Below are positions 1-13,762 of a DNA stretch of 64,000 bases, in pieces. The stretch is from Arthrobacter sp. B3I4 (lineage in GTDB: Bacteria; Actinomycetota; Actinomycetes; Actinomycetales; Micrococcaceae): contig NZ_JAUSYK010000001.1 in assembly GCF_030816855.1 (NCBI RefSeq), positions 1,550,001 to 1,614,000 on the forward strand, given 5' to 3'. Under the pieces are notes generated by a model. The model searched no databases. It saw nothing but the letters and a program-made list of their open reading frames with translations, and had not been told where the DNA came from. The translations under genes and the position numbers were made by a program. Position 1 is the stretch's first letter, and each line of letters starts with the position of its first letter.

Positions 1-309
1 GATGCGCCGCTGGACTATGAGATCGACCTGGCCCGGCCGGTGGGGGACCGGATCGCAAACCTCACCTACGGCGGCTCGCCGCTGGCGGCGGACAAGGAAT
101 TCGCGCTGGCTATCAACAACTACCGGCAAAGCGGCGGCGGCAACTTCCCGGCCGTCAAGACGGCGCCGGTGCTTTCCAACAGCCAGCAGGAGATCCGGCA
201 GCGCATCATCGACTACGTCGTGGACCGCGGCACCCTGGACTCGGCCGTCTTCAGCCAGAGCAACTGGCGGCTGACGGTCGACGGCGCTCCGCTGACCGTC
301 ACCGCCTGA
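1..309 (+). CDS. 5'-nucleotidase / UDP-sugar hydrolase family, C-terminal end (partial)
   Basis: The frame is open from the first base and ends at TGA 307-309, giving the last 102 residues of a larger protein. Visible motifs are YEIDLARPVGDRIANLTYGG and INNYRQSGGGNFP, typical of the C-terminal substrate-binding domain (5_nucleotid_C) of secreted 5'-nucleotidases and 2',3'-cyclic-nucleotide phosphodiesterases. In this family the NNYR/GGG segment lines the nucleotide pocket, while the metal-dependent phosphatase domain is N-terminal and lies outside the window. The exact substrate cannot be told from this fragment. The protein ends right after the domain, so any cell-wall anchor would have to be absent or N-terminal. 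Confidence 0.85.
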   Translation, partial: DAPLDYEIDLARPVGDRIANLTYGGSPLAADKEFALAINNYRQSGGGNFPAVKTAPVLSNSQQEIRQRIIDYVVDRGTLDSAVFSQSNWRLTVDGAPLTVTA

Positions 310-330
310 CCCCGTCCCCCGCCATCGGCT

Positions 331-376
331 GCTCCGTAACTGCCGTTTTCAGCCCGGATAACGGCAGTTACGGAGC
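331..376. repeat. REP-like perfect palindrome
   Basis: A 17-base arm (331-347, GCTCCGTAACTGCCGTT) is followed by a 12-base loop (348-359) and its exact reverse complement (360-376). It sits in the short gap between the 5'-nucleotidase end and the convergent YbaK-family gene. It has no T-run, so it is not a classical intrinsic terminator, although as RNA it could protect or end either transcript. A related core (AACTG-T-CCGTT) occurs in the inverted repeat at 22601-22664, which suggests a dispersed repeat family. The family assignment is inference. Confidence 0.7.
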
Positions 377-449
377 GGCGGATGGGTCTTAACCCGGACG
401 TGCCAATTCGGAGGGAGGCCAGCGGTGTTAGCCCGGCTGTGCGGTACGG

Positions 450-962
450 CTAGGCAGGGTCGGTGATATCGGCGACGACGGCGCCGAGGGCCGCGGTGAG
501 GGCATCGGCGTCGACGAAAGCGCTGTAGCCGTGCTCCCCGGCGCCCATTGAGATCCGCCGTCCGGTGACGGTGCTGTCGGCGTAGACCGGCCATGCGGAC
601 GTGCTGCCGAGCGGGGTGATCGTCCCGCGCTCATAGCCCGTGGCGGCCAGCGCCACCTCGGCACTGGGCAGCGAGAGCTTGTTGACACCGACCAGCTGGC
701 GGAGCTTGGGCCAGGAAATCTGGCGGTCGCCTGGTACCAGCGCGAACAGGAAGCTGCCGTCCTTGTGCTTGACGACCAGGGACTTGACGATGTCGGCGGG
801 CCGAATGCCGAGGATGCCGGCGGCCTCCGCCAGGCTGCAGGCTGCCCGGCGCTGCACCAGTTCCACCGTAAGCCCGCGGGCGGCGGCGTCGGCCAGGAAA
901 CGCTCCCGGCCGGCGCCGTCCGCCGTCTGCTCTCCGGTCAGTCGGGGTCCGGGGATGCTCAT
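450..962 (-). CDS. YbaK/ProX-type aminoacyl-tRNA deacylase
   Basis: A 170-residue protein of the YbaK/prolyl-tRNA editing fold (the INS-like domain that hydrolyses mischarged tRNA in trans). The family core is visible: residues such as ADIVKSLVVKHKDGSFLFALVPGD, in which the Lys of IVKSLV is the conserved family lysine, then a GVNKLSLPS segment and a GxITPLG segment followed by GAGEHGYSAFVDADAL near the C-terminus. The start is the ATG at 960-962, whose A overlaps the thiolase stop codon (TGATG), so the two genes are probably translationally coupled. An upstream extension to 1010 would run inside the thiolase gene and is not family-like. Which mischarged tRNA it edits is not determinable. Confidence 0.8.
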   Translation of the reverse strand: MSIPGPRLTGEQTADGAGRERFLADAAARGLTVELVQRRAACSLAEAAGILGIRPADIVKSLVVKHKDGSFLFALVPGDRQISWPKLRQLVGVNKLSLPSAEVALAATGYERGTITPLGSTSAWPVYADSTVTGRRISMGAGEHGYSAFVDADALTAALGAVVADITDPA

Positions 963-2161
963 CAGTCGCGGTAGAGGAGCAGGGCCTCGCCCTGTCCGCC
1001 GCCACCGCACAGCGAGACCGCGGCTTTACCGGTGCCGCGCCGCTTCAGCTCGTGCGCTGCGTGCAGCGCCAGCCGCGCTCCGGAGGCGCCGATCGGATGG
1101 CCCAGGGCGATGGCCCCGCCGTGGATGTTGCACTGCTCCAGCGGGTAGTCCAGATCCTTGAGGGACTGCACCGCCACGGAACCGAACGCCTCGTTGATCT
1201 CAATGAAGTCGAGGTCCGCGGTGGTCCAGCCGGCCTTCTCCAGCGCGCTCTTGATTGCGTTGGAAGGCTGCGAGTGCAGCGAGTTGTCCGGCCCCGCCAC
1301 CTGGCCCGGCTTGCCGACCACGGCGAGGTACTCCAGGCCCTGTTCCTCGGCGAACTTCCGCGAGGTCAGGACCAGGGCGGCCGCCCCGTCGGAGAGCGGG
1401 GAGGAGTTGCCGGCGGTGATGGTGCCGTCGGTGGCGAACGCTGCCCGCAGCCCGGCCAGCGAGGACACGCTGGTGTCCGGCCGGACGCCCTCGTCGGTTG
1501 CCACCGTGATCGGCTCGCCCTTGCGCTGCTTGACGCTGATCGGGGCGATCTCGCCGTCGAAGACCCCGTCCTTCCCTGCGGTGGCGGCGCGCTGGTGCGA
1601 GGCCGCAGCCACCTCGTCCTGAGAGGTGCGGTCGATGCCCAGGGTGACGTTCTTGGTTTCCGTGGACAGGCCCATCGACTGGCCGTCGAAAGCGTCAGTG
1701 AGGCCGTCGTGGGCCGCGACATCGAGTGCCTGCACCGAACCGTACGTCCAGCCCTGCCGCGAGCCCGGGAGCAGATGCGGTGCCCGGCTCATGGACTCCT
1801 GGCCGCCGGCAACGACGACGGTCGCGTCGCCGCTGCGGATCATCCGGGCGGCGTCGATCACGGCAGTGAGGCCCGAGAGGCAGACCTTGTTGATGGTGAC
1901 GGTGGGGACGTTCCAGCCGATTCCGGCGCCGATGGCGCTCTGCCGGGCAGGGTTCTGCCCGGCACCGGCCTGCAGGACCTGCCCCATGATGACCGAGTCA
2001 ACCTGGGCCGGGCTCACTCCGCTGGCGGCGAGGGCTGCGCGGATCGCATGGGTGCCCAGCTCGACGGCGGTGAAGCTGGCCAGCTGCCCGTTGAGCCGGC
2101 CCTGCGGGGTGCGGGCGGCGGCTAGGATGACAACATCGTTGTTGTCCGCGGAGTTGCTCAT
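962..2161 (-). CDS. Acetyl-CoA C-acyltransferase (thiolase)
   Basis: A 399-residue thiolase, the normal length for the AtoB/FadA family. It condenses two acetyl-CoA or cleaves 3-ketoacyl-CoA in the cytoplasm. The nucleophilic Cys is in NKVCLSG (about residue 93), the catalytic His in GGAIALGHPIGASGAR and the second Cys in CGGGGQGEA at the C-terminus. The ATG at 2159-2161 is preceded by a GGAAGAG ribosome site. The gene is divergent from rpoB and overlaps the downstream YbaK gene by one base. Biosynthetic (acetoacetyl-CoA) versus degradative use is not decided by sequence; length and motifs fit acetyl-CoA acetyltransferase best. Confidence 0.9.
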   Translation of the reverse strand: MSNSADNNDVVILAAARTPQGRLNGQLASFTAVELGTHAIRAALAASGVSPAQVDSVIMGQVLQAGAGQNPARQSAIGAGIGWNVPTVTINKVCLSGLTAVIDAARMIRSGDATVVVAGGQESMSRAPHLLPGSRQGWTYGSVQALDVAAHDGLTDAFDGQSMGLSTETKNVTLGIDRTSQDEVAAASHQRAATAGKDGVFDGEIAPISVKQRKGEPITVATDEGVRPDTSVSSLAGLRAAFATDGTITAGNSSPLSDGAAALVLTSRKFAEEQGLEYLAVVGKPGQVAGPDNSLHSQPSNAIKSALEKAGWTTADLDFIEINEAFGSVAVQSLKDLDYPLEQCNIHGGAIALGHPIGASGARLALHAAHELKRRGTGKAAVSLCGGGGQGEALLLYRD

Positions 2162-2291
2162 GGTTATCTCTTCCGTTCATCCAATGATGTAATCCAAGGT
2201 TATCGTGAGCGGTGTCACGCGGCCATCCGGCACCGCGACCGCAGCCGTCCGGGCGGCGGGGGCGGTGCTTGCAATCGCGTCCGAAGTGGGG

Positions 2292-2320
2292 TAGACAAGT
2301 AGGTTGCTTTGCCGTATCGT
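2292..2320 (+). promoter_or_regulatory. Candidate rpoB promoter
   Basis: TAGACA at 2292-2297 and TATCGT at 2315-2320 are separated by exactly 17 bases, a reasonable match to sigma70-type -35 and TAnnnT -10 elements. It would give an rpoB leader of about 215 bases. Found by eye only. Confidence 0.4.
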
Positions 2321-2354
2321 AGATATTTGCGTCTTCCCTGTTTACCTTCAGCCT

Positions 2355-2365
2355 TCATATAGCGG
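2355..2365 (+). promoter_or_regulatory. TCATATAGCGG motif, copy 1 (rpoB leader)
   Basis: An 11-base sequence identical to those at 2441-2451 and 36544-36554. All three copies lie upstream of RNA polymerase subunit genes. It may be a -10 region (CATATA/TATAGC) or a protein or RNA binding site; no good -35 lies 16-18 bases upstream. Confidence 0.4.
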
Positions 2366-2440
2366 TGGGCTTAGCCTGACAGCTGCGCCATCAATGTGCC
2401 GTCTACAACGTGCACCAGCATGGACAGTGCGGGTCCCGGG

Positions 2441-2451
2441 TCATATAGCGG
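2441..2451 (+). promoter_or_regulatory. TCATATAGCGG motif, copy 2 (rpoB leader)
   Basis: Second exact copy of the 11-base motif, 86 bases downstream of the first and about 90 bases before the rpoB start. Function unknown. Confidence 0.4.
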
Positions 2452-2540
2452 AACCGGACTGGTAGCACTGCGGAGTCACTTCGCAGCCTGCATAACGGGG
2501 GAGATCTGAAAACGCCTGAAGGTCTGTGGAAGGATCCCTC

Positions 2541-6056
<3,516 letters not shown>

Positions 6057-6062
6057 CAGGGA

Positions 6063-6098
6063 GTCCACGACGGCGGGCCCGCGCCCGCCGTCGTGGAC
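6063..6098 (+). other. Strong hairpin between rpoB and rpoC
   Basis: A perfect 15-bp stem (6063-6077 with 6084-6098) and a 6-base CCCGCG loop begin six bases after the rpoB stop. GGGAG (6059-6063) and CTCCC (6102-6106) can extend it across a small bulge. There is no T-run, so it looks like an RNA processing, stability or attenuation element rather than a full terminator. Confidence 0.6.
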
Positions 6099-6161
6099 GA
6101 CCTCCCTCTTCCCGTAACCCAAGACTTCAGAATTTAGAGAACAAGAGAGAACAGGGACCAT

Positions 6162-9100
6162 ATGTCCAGCGAATCCTCCTTCGGCCTCATGCAGATCGGC
6201 CTCGCCACCGCGGAAGACATCCGTGGCTGGTCTTACGGCGAGGTTAAGAAGCCGGAAACCATCAACTACCGCACGCTCAAGCCCGAGAAGGACGGCCTCT
6301 TCTGCGAGAAGATCTTCGGCCCGTCCCGCGACTGGGAATGCTACTGCGGCAAGTACAAGCGCGTGCGCTTCAAGGGCATCATCTGCGAGCGGTGTGGCGT
6401 TGAGGTCACCCGTGCCAAGGTGCGCCGTGAGCGCATGGGCCACATCGAGCTGGCCGCCCCGGTCACGCACATCTGGTACTTCAAGGGTGTTCCGTCCCGC
6501 CTGGGCTACCTCCTTGACCTGGCGCCGAAGGACCTTGAGAAGGTCATCTACTTCGCCGCCTACATGATCACCAGCGTTGACGCTGATGCCCGCCACGAGG
6601 AACTGCCCAACCTGCAGGTTGAGCACGACATCGAGAAGAAGCAGCTGATCGACAACCGCGACTCCGACATCGCCACGATCGCCCGTGACCTCGAAAACGA
6701 GATCGCGCGCCTCGAAGGTGAAGGTGCCAAGGCTGCCGACAAGAAGAAGGCCCGCGACTCAGCCGACCGCCAGATGGCCAACGTCCGCAAGCGCGCGGAC
6801 GCTGAGATCGAGCGTCTTGAGCAGGTCTGGGACCGCTTCAAGAACCTCAAGGTCGCTGACCTTGAAGGCGACGAGGGCCTGTACCGCGAACTGCGTGACC
6901 GCTACGGCATGTACTTCGAAGGCTCCATGGGTGCCGAGGCCATCAAGAAGCGTCTTGAAGGCTTTGACATGCAGGCCGAGTCGGATCTGCTGCGCGACAT
7001 CATCGCCAACGGCAAGGGCCAGCGCAAGACCCGCGCCCTGAAGCGGCTCAAGGTGGTCAACGCGTTCCTGACCACCAACAACAGCCCGCTCGGCATGGTG
7101 CTGGACGCCGTCCCGGTGATCCCGCCGGAACTGCGCCCGATGGTCCAGCTGGACGGCGGCCGCTTCGCGACCTCGGACCTCAACGACCTGTACCGCCGCG
7201 TGATCAACCGCAACAACCGCCTCAAGCGCTTGCTTGACCTCGGTGCCCCGGAGATCATTGTCAACAACGAGAAGCGCATGCTTCAGGAAGCTGTTGACAG
7301 CCTCTTCGACAACGGCCGCCGCGGCCGTCCGGTCACCGGACCGGGCAACCGTCCGCTGAAGTCCCTGAGCGACATGCTCAAGGGCAAGCAGGGCCGTTTC
7401 CGCCAGAACCTCCTCGGCAAGCGCGTCGACTACTCCGGCCGTTCGGTCATCGTCGTCGGCCCGCAGCTGAAGCTGCACCAGTGCGGCCTGCCCAAGCAGA
7501 TGGCCCTGGAGCTCTTCAAGCCGTTCGTGATGAAGCGCCTGGTTGACCTCAACCACGCCCAGAACATCAAGTCGGCCAAGCGGATGGTCGAGCGCTACCG
7601 TCCGCAGGTCTGGGACGTGCTGGAAGAGATCATCACCGAACACCCGGTGCTGCTGAACCGTGCACCCACCCTGCACCGCCTCGGCATCCAGGCGTTCGAG
7701 CCGCAGCTCGTCGAAGGCAAGGCCATCCAGCTCCACCCGCTGGTTTGCGGCGCCTTCAACGCTGACTTCGACGGCGACCAGATGGCAGTGCACCTGCCGC
7801 TGAGCCCCGAAGCGCAGGCCGAAGCCCGGATCCTGATGCTGTCCTCGAACAACATCCTGAAGCCGTCCGACGGCCGCCCGGTGACGCTGCCTTCGCAGGA
7901 TATGATCATCGGTCTTTACCACCTGACCACCAAGCGTGTCGGTTCAGCTGGCGAAGGCCGGATCTTCTCCTCCGTTTCGGAAGCCATCATGGCGTTCGAC
8001 CTGCACGAGCTGCACCTGAACTCCAAGGTCAAGATCCGGCTCGAGGGCTTCGTGCCCTACGCCGGCTGGGAAGCTCCCGAGGGCTGGGAACAGGGTCAGA
8101 CCGCACTGGTCGAAACCTCCCTGGGCCAGGTCATCTTCAACCAGACGCTGCCGGCCGACTACCCGTGGGTTGAGGCTGTTGCCGACAAGGGCGAACTGTC
8201 CCGCATCGTCAACGACCTTGCCGAGCGCTACCCGAAGGTCGTCACGGCGGCAACGCTGGACAACCTGAAGGATGCCGGCTTCTACTGGGCAACCCGCTCG
8301 GGCGTCACGGTCGCCATCTCCGACATCGAGGTCCCGGCCTCCAAGCCGGAACTCCTCGCCGGCTACGAGACCATGGCAGCGAAGATCCAGGGCCAGTACG
8401 ACAAGGGCCTGATCGACGACGACGAGCGTCGCCAGGAACTGATCGAGATCTGGAACAAGGCCACCAACGAAATCGCCCAGGCGATGCGTGACAGCCTCTC
8501 GCCGATGAACACCATCAACCGCATGGTGTCCTCCGGTGCCCGTGGTAACTGGATGCAGGTCCGCCAGATCGCGGGTATCCGCGGCCTGGTGGCCAACCCT
8601 AAGGGTGAGATCATCCCGCGTCCGATCAAGTCCTCCTACCGCGAGGGCCTGTCGGTGCTGGAATACTTCATCGCCACCCACGGTGCCCGTAAGGGTCTGG
8701 CCGACACCGCCCTGCGTACCGCCAACTCGGGTTACCTGACCCGCCGTCTGGTGGACGTTTCGCAGGACGTCATCGTCCGTGAAGAGGACTGCGGCACCGA
8801 ACGCGGCCTCGTCACCCCGATCGCCGTGGCTGACGCCAACGGCGAGCTGGTCCTGGACGAGAACGTCGAGAACAGCGCCTACGCCCGCACCCTGGCTGTC
8901 GACGTCGTCGACGCCAAGGGCACGGTGCTGGCTGCTGCCGGCACTGACTGCGGCGACGTCGTCATTGCCGACCTCTTCGCGGCCGGCATCACCGAGGTCA
9001 AGGTCCGCTCCGTGCTCACCTGTGAGTCCAGCGTCGGAACCTGCGCCCTGTGCTACGGCCGCTCGCTGGCCACCGGCAAGACCGTGGACATCGGCGAAGC

Positions 9101-10061
9101 CGTAGGCATCATCGCCGCACAGTCCATCGGTGAGCCGGGTACCCAGCTGACCATGCGTACGTTCCACACCGGTGGTGCTGTTTCCGCCGGCGGCGGCGAC
9201 GACATCACCCAGGGTCTGCCCCGTATCCAGGAGCTCTTCGAAGCCCGCACTCCGAAGGGTGTCGCGCCGATTGCGGAAGCAGCCGGCCGCATCACCATCG
9301 AAGAGTCCGAGCGGCAGATGCGCCTGGTCATCACCCCGGATGACGGTACCGAAGAGATCGCCTACCCGGTGCTGCGCCGGTCCCGTCTTCTGATCGAAGA
9401 CGGCGACCACGTCAGCGTCGGCCAGAAGCTCATCAACGGTCCGGTCGACCCCAAGCAGGTGCTGCGCATCATGGGCCCCCGTGCCGCGCAGAAGTTCCTG
9501 GTGGACGAAGTCCAGGGCGTGTACCGCAGCCAGGGCATCGGTATCCACGACAAGCACGTCGAGGTTATCGTCCGCCAGATGCTGCGCCGCGTCACGGTCA
9601 TCGAGTCCGGTGAATCGGATCTGCTGCCCGGCGAGCTCGCCGAGCGCAGCCGCTTCGAAGACGCGAACCGCCGCGTAGTGTCCGAGGGCAAGACGCCGGC
9701 CTCCGGCCGTCCCGAGCTCATGGGTATCACCAAGGCGTCCCTGGCGACCGAGTCCTGGCTGTCCGCAGCTTCCTTCCAGGAGACCACCCGCGTCCTGACG
9801 CAGGCGGCCATGGAAGGCAAGAGCGATCCGCTGCTCGGCCTCAAGGAAAACGTCATCATCGGTAAGCTCATCCCGGCCGGCACGGGTCTCCCGCGCTACA
9901 CCGAGGTCACGGTGGAACCGACTGAAGAAGCAAAGGCCAACCTGTTCACCGGCCCGAGCGCGTTCAGCGACTTCTCCTACGACTCCCTGGGCGGCGACGG
10001 GGCTCCTGAGTTCCACGCCATCCCGCTGGATGACTACGACCTGGGCAGCGACTTCCGCTAA
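6162..10061 (+). CDS. rpoC: RNA polymerase subunit beta'
   Basis: A 1299-residue beta' subunit. The active-site motif NADFDGDQ lies at residues 533-540, with D535, D537 and D539 as Mg2+ ligands. The N-terminal zinc finger is seen ([20 protein letters not shown], about residues 60-80), and the second Cys cluster ([13 protein letters not shown]) is near residue 955, followed by the [21 protein letters not shown] trigger-loop and F-helix region. The start is ATG 6162 with AGGGA just upstream. It is co-transcribed with rpoB and closed by the terminator at 10079-10118. Confidence 0.97.
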   Translation: MSSESSFGLMQIGLATAEDIRGWSYGEVKKPETINYRTLKPEKDGLFCEKIFGPSRDWECYCGKYKRVRFKGIICERCGVEVTRAKVRRERMGHIELAAPVTHIWYFKGVPSRLGYLLDLAPKDLEKVIYFAAYMITSVDADARHEELPNLQVEHDIEKKQLIDNRDSDIATIARDLENEIARLEGEGAKAADKKKARDSADRQMANVRKRADAEIERLEQVWDRFKNLKVADLEGDEGLYRELRDRYGMYFEGSMGAEAIKKRLEGFDMQAESDLLRDIIANGKGQRKTRALKRLKVVNAFLTTNNSPLGMVLDAVPVIPPELRPMVQLDGGRFATSDLNDLYRRVINRNNRLKRLLDLGAPEIIVNNEKRMLQEAVDSLFDNGRRGRPVTGPGNRPLKSLSDMLKGKQGRFRQNLLGKRVDYSGRSVIVVGPQLKLHQCGLPKQMALELFKPFVMKRLVDLNHAQNIKSAKRMVERYRPQVWDVLEEIITEHPVLLNRAPTLHRLGIQAFEPQLVEGKAIQLHPLVCGAFNADFDGDQMAVHLPLSPEAQAEARILMLSSNNILKPSDGRPVTLPSQDMIIGLYHLTTKRVGSAGEGRIFSSVSEAIMAFDLHELHLNSKVKIRLEGFVPYAGWEAPEGWEQGQTALVETSLGQVIFNQTLPADYPWVEAVADKGELSRIVNDLAERYPKVVTAATLDNLKDAGFYWATRSGVTVAISDIEVPASKPELLAGYETMAAKIQGQYDKGLIDDDERRQELIEIWNKATNEIAQAMRDSLSPMNTINRMVSSGARGNWMQVRQIAGIRGLVANPKGEIIPRPIKSSYREGLSVLEYFIATHGARKGLADTALRTANSGYLTRRLVDVSQDVIVREEDCGTERGLVTPIAVADANGELVLDENVENSAYARTLAVDVVDAKGTVLAAAGTDCGDVVIADLFAAGITEVKVRSVLTCESSVGTCALCYGRSLATGKTVDIGEAVGIIAAQSIGEPGTQLTMRTFHTGGAVSAGGGDDITQGLPRIQELFEARTPKGVAPIAEAAGRITIEESERQMRLVITPDDGTEEIAYPVLRRSRLLIEDGDHVSVGQKLINGPVDPKQVLRIMGPRAAQKFLVDEVQGVYRSQGIGIHDKHVEVIVRQMLRRVTVIESGESDLLPGELAERSRFEDANRRVVSEGKTPASGRPELMGITKASLATESWLSAASFQETTRVLTQAAMEGKSDPLLGLKENVIIGKLIPAGTGLPRYTEVTVEPTEEAKANLFTGPSAFSDFSYDSLGGDGAPEFHAIPLDDYDLGSDFR

Positions 10062-10463
10062 CAACGGCGCCGCACAAAGGGATGGTCCCGCACCGGAAGG
10101 TGCGGGACCATCCCCTTTTAACCCGTTGGACGGCGCCGATTAAGGGCTGGAGCCTCCGCGTGTTAGACTTGAGACTAATTGTTATTGTGGCAGTGGATGA
10201 GAGCGCCGGTTCGGTAGACAGCCTAGGGCTGTGAAGCTGGACCAGGACGACGTTTCCGGTTTGCAGGGTTCTTGTGCAACGTATGCCACATTTTCGCATG
10301 CCTAGAGGAAGTTCGTGACGGAAGTCCGGGCCCCGGCGTGCGGTCCGACTATTAAGGCTTCGCCTCAGCTGCTCTGGAGAGAACTTCAAAGCTCGAGCGG
10401 CGGGGCGCAGCGACAAGAGAGCGGCCGCCAACGGCCGTTCCGGATAAAACGGAGAACACGAGA
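10062..10463 (+). other. rpoC-rpsL intergenic region
   Basis: A 402-base gap. It contains the rpoC terminator, a TAGACT -10-like hexamer at 10164-10169 without a clear -35, a small hairpin ACAGCC-TAG-GGCTGT near 10222-10236, and a long leader before rpsL. No gene is seen. Confidence 0.6.
10079..10118 (+). terminator. Intrinsic terminator after rpoC
   Basis: A perfect 16-bp stem (10079-10094 with 10099-10114) with a GGAA loop is followed by CTTTT. It lies 18 bases after the rpoC stop and closes the rpoBC transcript. Confidence 0.9.
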
Positions 10464-10838
10464 GTGCCTACGATTAACCAGCTGGTCCGCAAGGGCCGCA
10501 CGCCGAAGGTCAAGAAGACCAAGGCCCCCGCGCTTAACGGCAGCCCGATGCGCCGCGGTGTTTGCACCCGCGTGTACACGACGACCCCGAAGAAGCCGAA
10601 CTCGGCTCTGCGTAAGGTTGCGCGTGTCCGCCTCAACGGTGGCATTGAAGTTACCGCGTACATCCCCGGCGTCGGCCACAACCTGCAGGAGCACTCCATT
10701 GTGCTCGTCCGCGGCGGTCGCGTTAAGGACCTTCCGGGTGTCCGTTACAAGATCGTCCGTGGCGCCCTCGATACCCAGGGTGTGAAGAACCGTAAGCAGG
10801 CCCGCAGCCGCTACGGCGCAAAGATGGAGAAGAAGTAA
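10464..10838 (+). CDS. rpsL: 30S ribosomal protein S12
   Basis: A 124-residue S12, an essential decoding-centre protein and first gene of the str operon. GTG start at 10464 with GGAG nine bases upstream. The streptomycin-related lysines of [13 protein letters not shown] and [12 protein letters not shown] are the susceptible wild type. Full family length with the usual basic C-terminus. It is followed one base later by rpsG. Confidence 0.97.
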   Translation: MPTINQLVRKGRTPKVKKTKAPALNGSPMRRGVCTRVYTTTPKKPNSALRKVARVRLNGGIEVTAYIPGVGHNLQEHSIVLVRGGRVKDLPGVRYKIVRGALDTQGVKNRKQARSRYGAKMEKK

Positions 10839-10839
10839 T

Positions 10840-11310
10840 ATGCCTCGCAAGGGTCCGGCCCCCAAGCGGCCGCTAGTCATTGATCCCGTTTACGGTTCCC
10901 CGCTGGTTACCCAGCTGATCAACAAGGTACTCGTCGACGGCAAGAAGTCCACCGCAGAGCGCATCGTTTACGGCGCCCTCGCCGGTGCTCAGGAAAAGTC
11001 CGGCGGCGATCCCGTTGCAGCCCTGAAGAAGGCCATGGACAACATCAAGCCGAGCCTCGAGGTGAAGTCCCGCCGCGTCGGCGGCGCCACCTACCAGGTT
11101 CCGGTCGAGGTCAAGCCGGGCCGCGCGACGGCACTCGCCCTGCGCTGGCTCGTCGGCTACTCCAAGGCCCGCCGTGAGAAGACCATGACCGAACGCCTCC
11201 GCAACGAGATCCTGGATGCCTCCAACGGTCTCGGCGCCGCTGTGAAGCGTCGCGAAGACACCCACAAGATGGCCGAGTCCAACAAGGCCTTCGCACACTA
11301 CCGCTGGTAA
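10840..11310 (+). CDS. rpsG: 30S ribosomal protein S7
   Basis: A 156-residue S7, which nucleates assembly of the 30S head and contacts the E-site tRNA. It has the family N-terminus ([10 protein letters not shown]) and the 3'-major-domain 16S-binding blocks ([39 protein letters not shown]). It is the second str-operon gene, one base from the rpsL stop, and its length is typical. Confidence 0.97.
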   Translation: MPRKGPAPKRPLVIDPVYGSPLVTQLINKVLVDGKKSTAERIVYGALAGAQEKSGGDPVAALKKAMDNIKPSLEVKSRRVGGATYQVPVEVKPGRATALALRWLVGYSKARREKTMTERLRNEILDASNGLGAAVKRREDTHKMAESNKAFAHYRW

Positions 11311-11379
11311 AACTTCCCGGACGCCGCCGGCTCAACCGAGCTGGCGGCGAACGTGCAGTCCATCCGAAAGGGAGACACC

Positions 11380-13494
11380 GTGGCACAGGACGTGCTTACC
11401 GACCTTAGCAAGGTCCGCAACATCGGCATCATGGCCCACATTGATGCCGGCAAGACCACTACTACCGAGCGCATCCTCTTCTACACGGGTGTGAACCACA
11501 AGATCGGCGAAACGCACGACGGCGCGTCGACCACCGACTGGATGGAACAGGAAAAGGAACGCGGCATCACCATCACGTCTGCCGCCGTGACCTGCTTCTG
11601 GGAAAACAACCAGATCAACATCATTGACACCCCGGGCCACGTGGACTTCACGGTCGAGGTTGAGCGCTCGCTGCGCGTCCTCGACGGTGCTGTCGCCGTG
11701 TTCGACGGCAAGGAAGGCGTGGAGCCGCAGTCCGAGACTGTCTGGCGCCAGGCTGACAAGTACAACGTTCCGCGCATCTGCTTCGTCAACAAGATGGACA
11801 AGCTCGGCGCTGACTTCTACTTCACCGTCGACACCATCATCAGCCGCCTCGGTGCCAAGCCGCTCGTCATGCAGCTGCCGATCGGCGCCGAGAACGACTT
11901 CATCGGCGTGGTCGACCTGCTCTACATGCGCGCACTGGTCTGGCCCGGCGACTCCAAGGGTGACGTCACCATGGGCGCCAAGTACGAGATCCAGGAGATC
12001 CCTGCTGACCTGCAGGAAAAGGCTGAAGAGTACCGCGCCAACCTCGTTGAGGCTGTCGCCGAGTCCTCCGAGGAACTCATGGACAAGTACCTTGAGGGCG
12101 AAGAGATCTCCATCGACGAGCTCAAGGCCGGCATCCGCAAGATGACGATCAACTCCGAGCTCTACCCGGTGTTCTGCGGCTCCGCCTTCAAGAACCGCGG
12201 CGTGCAGCCGATGCTCGACGCCGTCGTGGATTACCTGCCGAACCCGCTCGACGTCCCCCCGATGATCGGCCACGATCCTCGCGACGAAGAGAAGGAACTG
12301 ACCCGTAAGCCTTCCGCTGACGAGCCGTTCTCCGCACTGGCGTTCAAGATCGCCGCGCACCCCTTCTTCGGCCAGCTCACCTTCATCCGCGTGTACTCCG
12401 GTCACGTGGAAGCAGGCGCGCAGGTGGTCAACTCCACCAAGGGCAAGAAGGAGCGCATCGGCAAGCTGTTCCAGATGCACGCCAACAAGGAAATGCCGGT
12501 TGACGGCGCTACCGCCGGCCACATCTACGCAGCGATCGGTCTGAAGGACACCACCACGGGCGACACCCTGTGCGATTCGTCCAACCAGATCGTCCTCGAG
12601 TCCATGAGCTTCCCGGAGCCCGTGATCTCGGTCGCGATCGAACCGAACACCAAGGGTGACCAGGAGAAGCTCTCCACGGCCATCCAGAAGCTCTCCGCTG
12701 AGGACCCGACCTTCCAGGTTTCCCTCAACGAAGACACCGGCCAGACCATCATCGCCGGCATGGGCGAGCTCCACCTGGACATCCTGGTGGACCGCATGCG
12801 CCGCGAATTCAAGGTCGAGGCAAACGTGGGCAAGCCCCAGGTCGCCTACCGCGAAACCATCAAGCGTGCTGTGGAGCGTCACGACTACACGCACAAGAAG
12901 CAGACCGGTGGTTCGGGCCAGTTCGCAAAGATCCAGATCGCGATCGAGCCGCTGGACACGTCCGAGGGCGAGATGTACGAGTTCGAGAACAAGGTCACCG
13001 GTGGCCGTGTTCCGCGCGAATACATTCCTTCGGTTGACGCTGGTATCCAGGATGCGCTGAACGACGGCGTCCTGGCCGGTTACCCGGTTGTCGGCATCAA
13101 GGCCACGCTGATTGACGGCGCGTACCACGATGTTGACTCCTCGGAAATGGCGTTCAAGATCGCCGGCCGTATGGCTTTCAAGGAAGCCGCACGCAAGGCG
13201 AACCCTGTCCTGCTCGAACCGCTGATGGATGTCGAGGTCCGCACCCCTGAGGAATACATGGGTGACGTTATCGGTGACCTCAATTCCCGTCGTGGCCAGA
13301 TGCAGTCCATGGAAGATGCCCAGGGTGTCAAGGTTATCCGCGCGCACGTCCCGCTGTCCGGAATGTTCGGCTACATCGGTGACCTGCGTTCGAAGACCCA
13401 GGGCCGCGCTGTGTACTCCATGACGTTCAACAGCTACGCGGAGGTCCCGAAGGCAGTCGCCGACGAGATCATCCAGAAGAGCCGCGGCGAGTAG
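11380..13494 (+). CDS. fusA: Elongation factor G
   Basis: A 704-residue translocase GTPase. The GTP motifs are G1 [17 protein letters not shown]3 DTPGHVDF and G4 [10 protein letters not shown], followed by domains II-V. The GTG at 11380 was chosen because AAAGGGAG lies 5-6 bases upstream and it gives the family N-terminus ([20 protein letters not shown]); an in-frame start at 11353 would add nine residues and bury the ribosome site. It belongs to the str operon after rpsG. Confidence 0.96.
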   Translation: MAQDVLTDLSKVRNIGIMAHIDAGKTTTTERILFYTGVNHKIGETHDGASTTDWMEQEKERGITITSAAVTCFWENNQINIIDTPGHVDFTVEVERSLRVLDGAVAVFDGKEGVEPQSETVWRQADKYNVPRICFVNKMDKLGADFYFTVDTIISRLGAKPLVMQLPIGAENDFIGVVDLLYMRALVWPGDSKGDVTMGAKYEIQEIPADLQEKAEEYRANLVEAVAESSEELMDKYLEGEEISIDELKAGIRKMTINSELYPVFCGSAFKNRGVQPMLDAVVDYLPNPLDVPPMIGHDPRDEEKELTRKPSADEPFSALAFKIAAHPFFGQLTFIRVYSGHVEAGAQVVNSTKGKKERIGKLFQMHANKEMPVDGATAGHIYAAIGLKDTTTGDTLCDSSNQIVLESMSFPEPVISVAIEPNTKGDQEKLSTAIQKLSAEDPTFQVSLNEDTGQTIIAGMGELHLDILVDRMRREFKVEANVGKPQVAYRETIKRAVERHDYTHKKQTGGSGQFAKIQIAIEPLDTSEGEMYEFENKVTGGRVPREYIPSVDAGIQDALNDGVLAGYPVVGIKATLIDGAYHDVDSSEMAFKIAGRMAFKEAARKANPVLLEPLMDVEVRTPEEYMGDVIGDLNSRRGQMQSMEDAQGVKVIRAHVPLSGMFGYIGDLRSKTQGRAVYSMTFNSYAEVPKAVADEIIQKSRGE

Positions 13495-13560
13495 TCCTTC
13501 GGGACTCCCGCAGCAGCGAAGAAGAACTCGGGTGCGTTCCCTCCACAGGGAATTCACCTG

Positions 13561-13621
13561 GTGTTGGCGGCCGGTTCCCGGCCGGCTGCAACTGGTCAAG
13601 CCGGTTGCCGGCCGCCAACAC
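13561..13621 (+). repeat. Long inverted repeat between fusA and tuf
   Basis: Perfect 14-base arms (13561-13574 and 13608-13621, GTGTTGGCGGCCGG and its complement) enclose 33 bases that can fold again (CCGGCT with AGCCGG). There is no T-run. It may partly terminate or process the str mRNA so that tuf is expressed separately. Confidence 0.6.
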
Positions 13622-13633
13622 GAACAGGCTCGA

Positions 13634-13651
13634 GGGACTAGTATTAGTCCC
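13634..13651 (+). other. Small hairpin upstream of tuf
   Basis: A perfect 7-bp stem GGGACTA-GTAT-TAGTCCC just after the long inverted repeat and about 110 bases before tuf. It could be a leader structure or an operator-like palindrome. Confidence 0.45.
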
Positions 13652-13762
13652 AGAATCTGCAATTTCACCAATCCAAAGCCCCCCAAGTAGACTTACTGGA
13701 GTTTCTGCCGCGACAAGCGCGGCCGAAGGGTAAGTCATTTGAAAACGTTCTAGGAGGAACCT

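Larger units (their letters stand above)
2162..2540. other. Thiolase-rpoB divergent intergenic region
   Basis: A 379-base gene-free gap between divergent genes. It holds a sigma70-like promoter candidate for rpoB (2292-2320), two copies of an 11-base motif (2355-2365 and 2441-2451) and a long rpoB 5' leader. The region is locally less GC-rich than its surroundings. No small gene or RNA could be supported. Confidence 0.6.
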
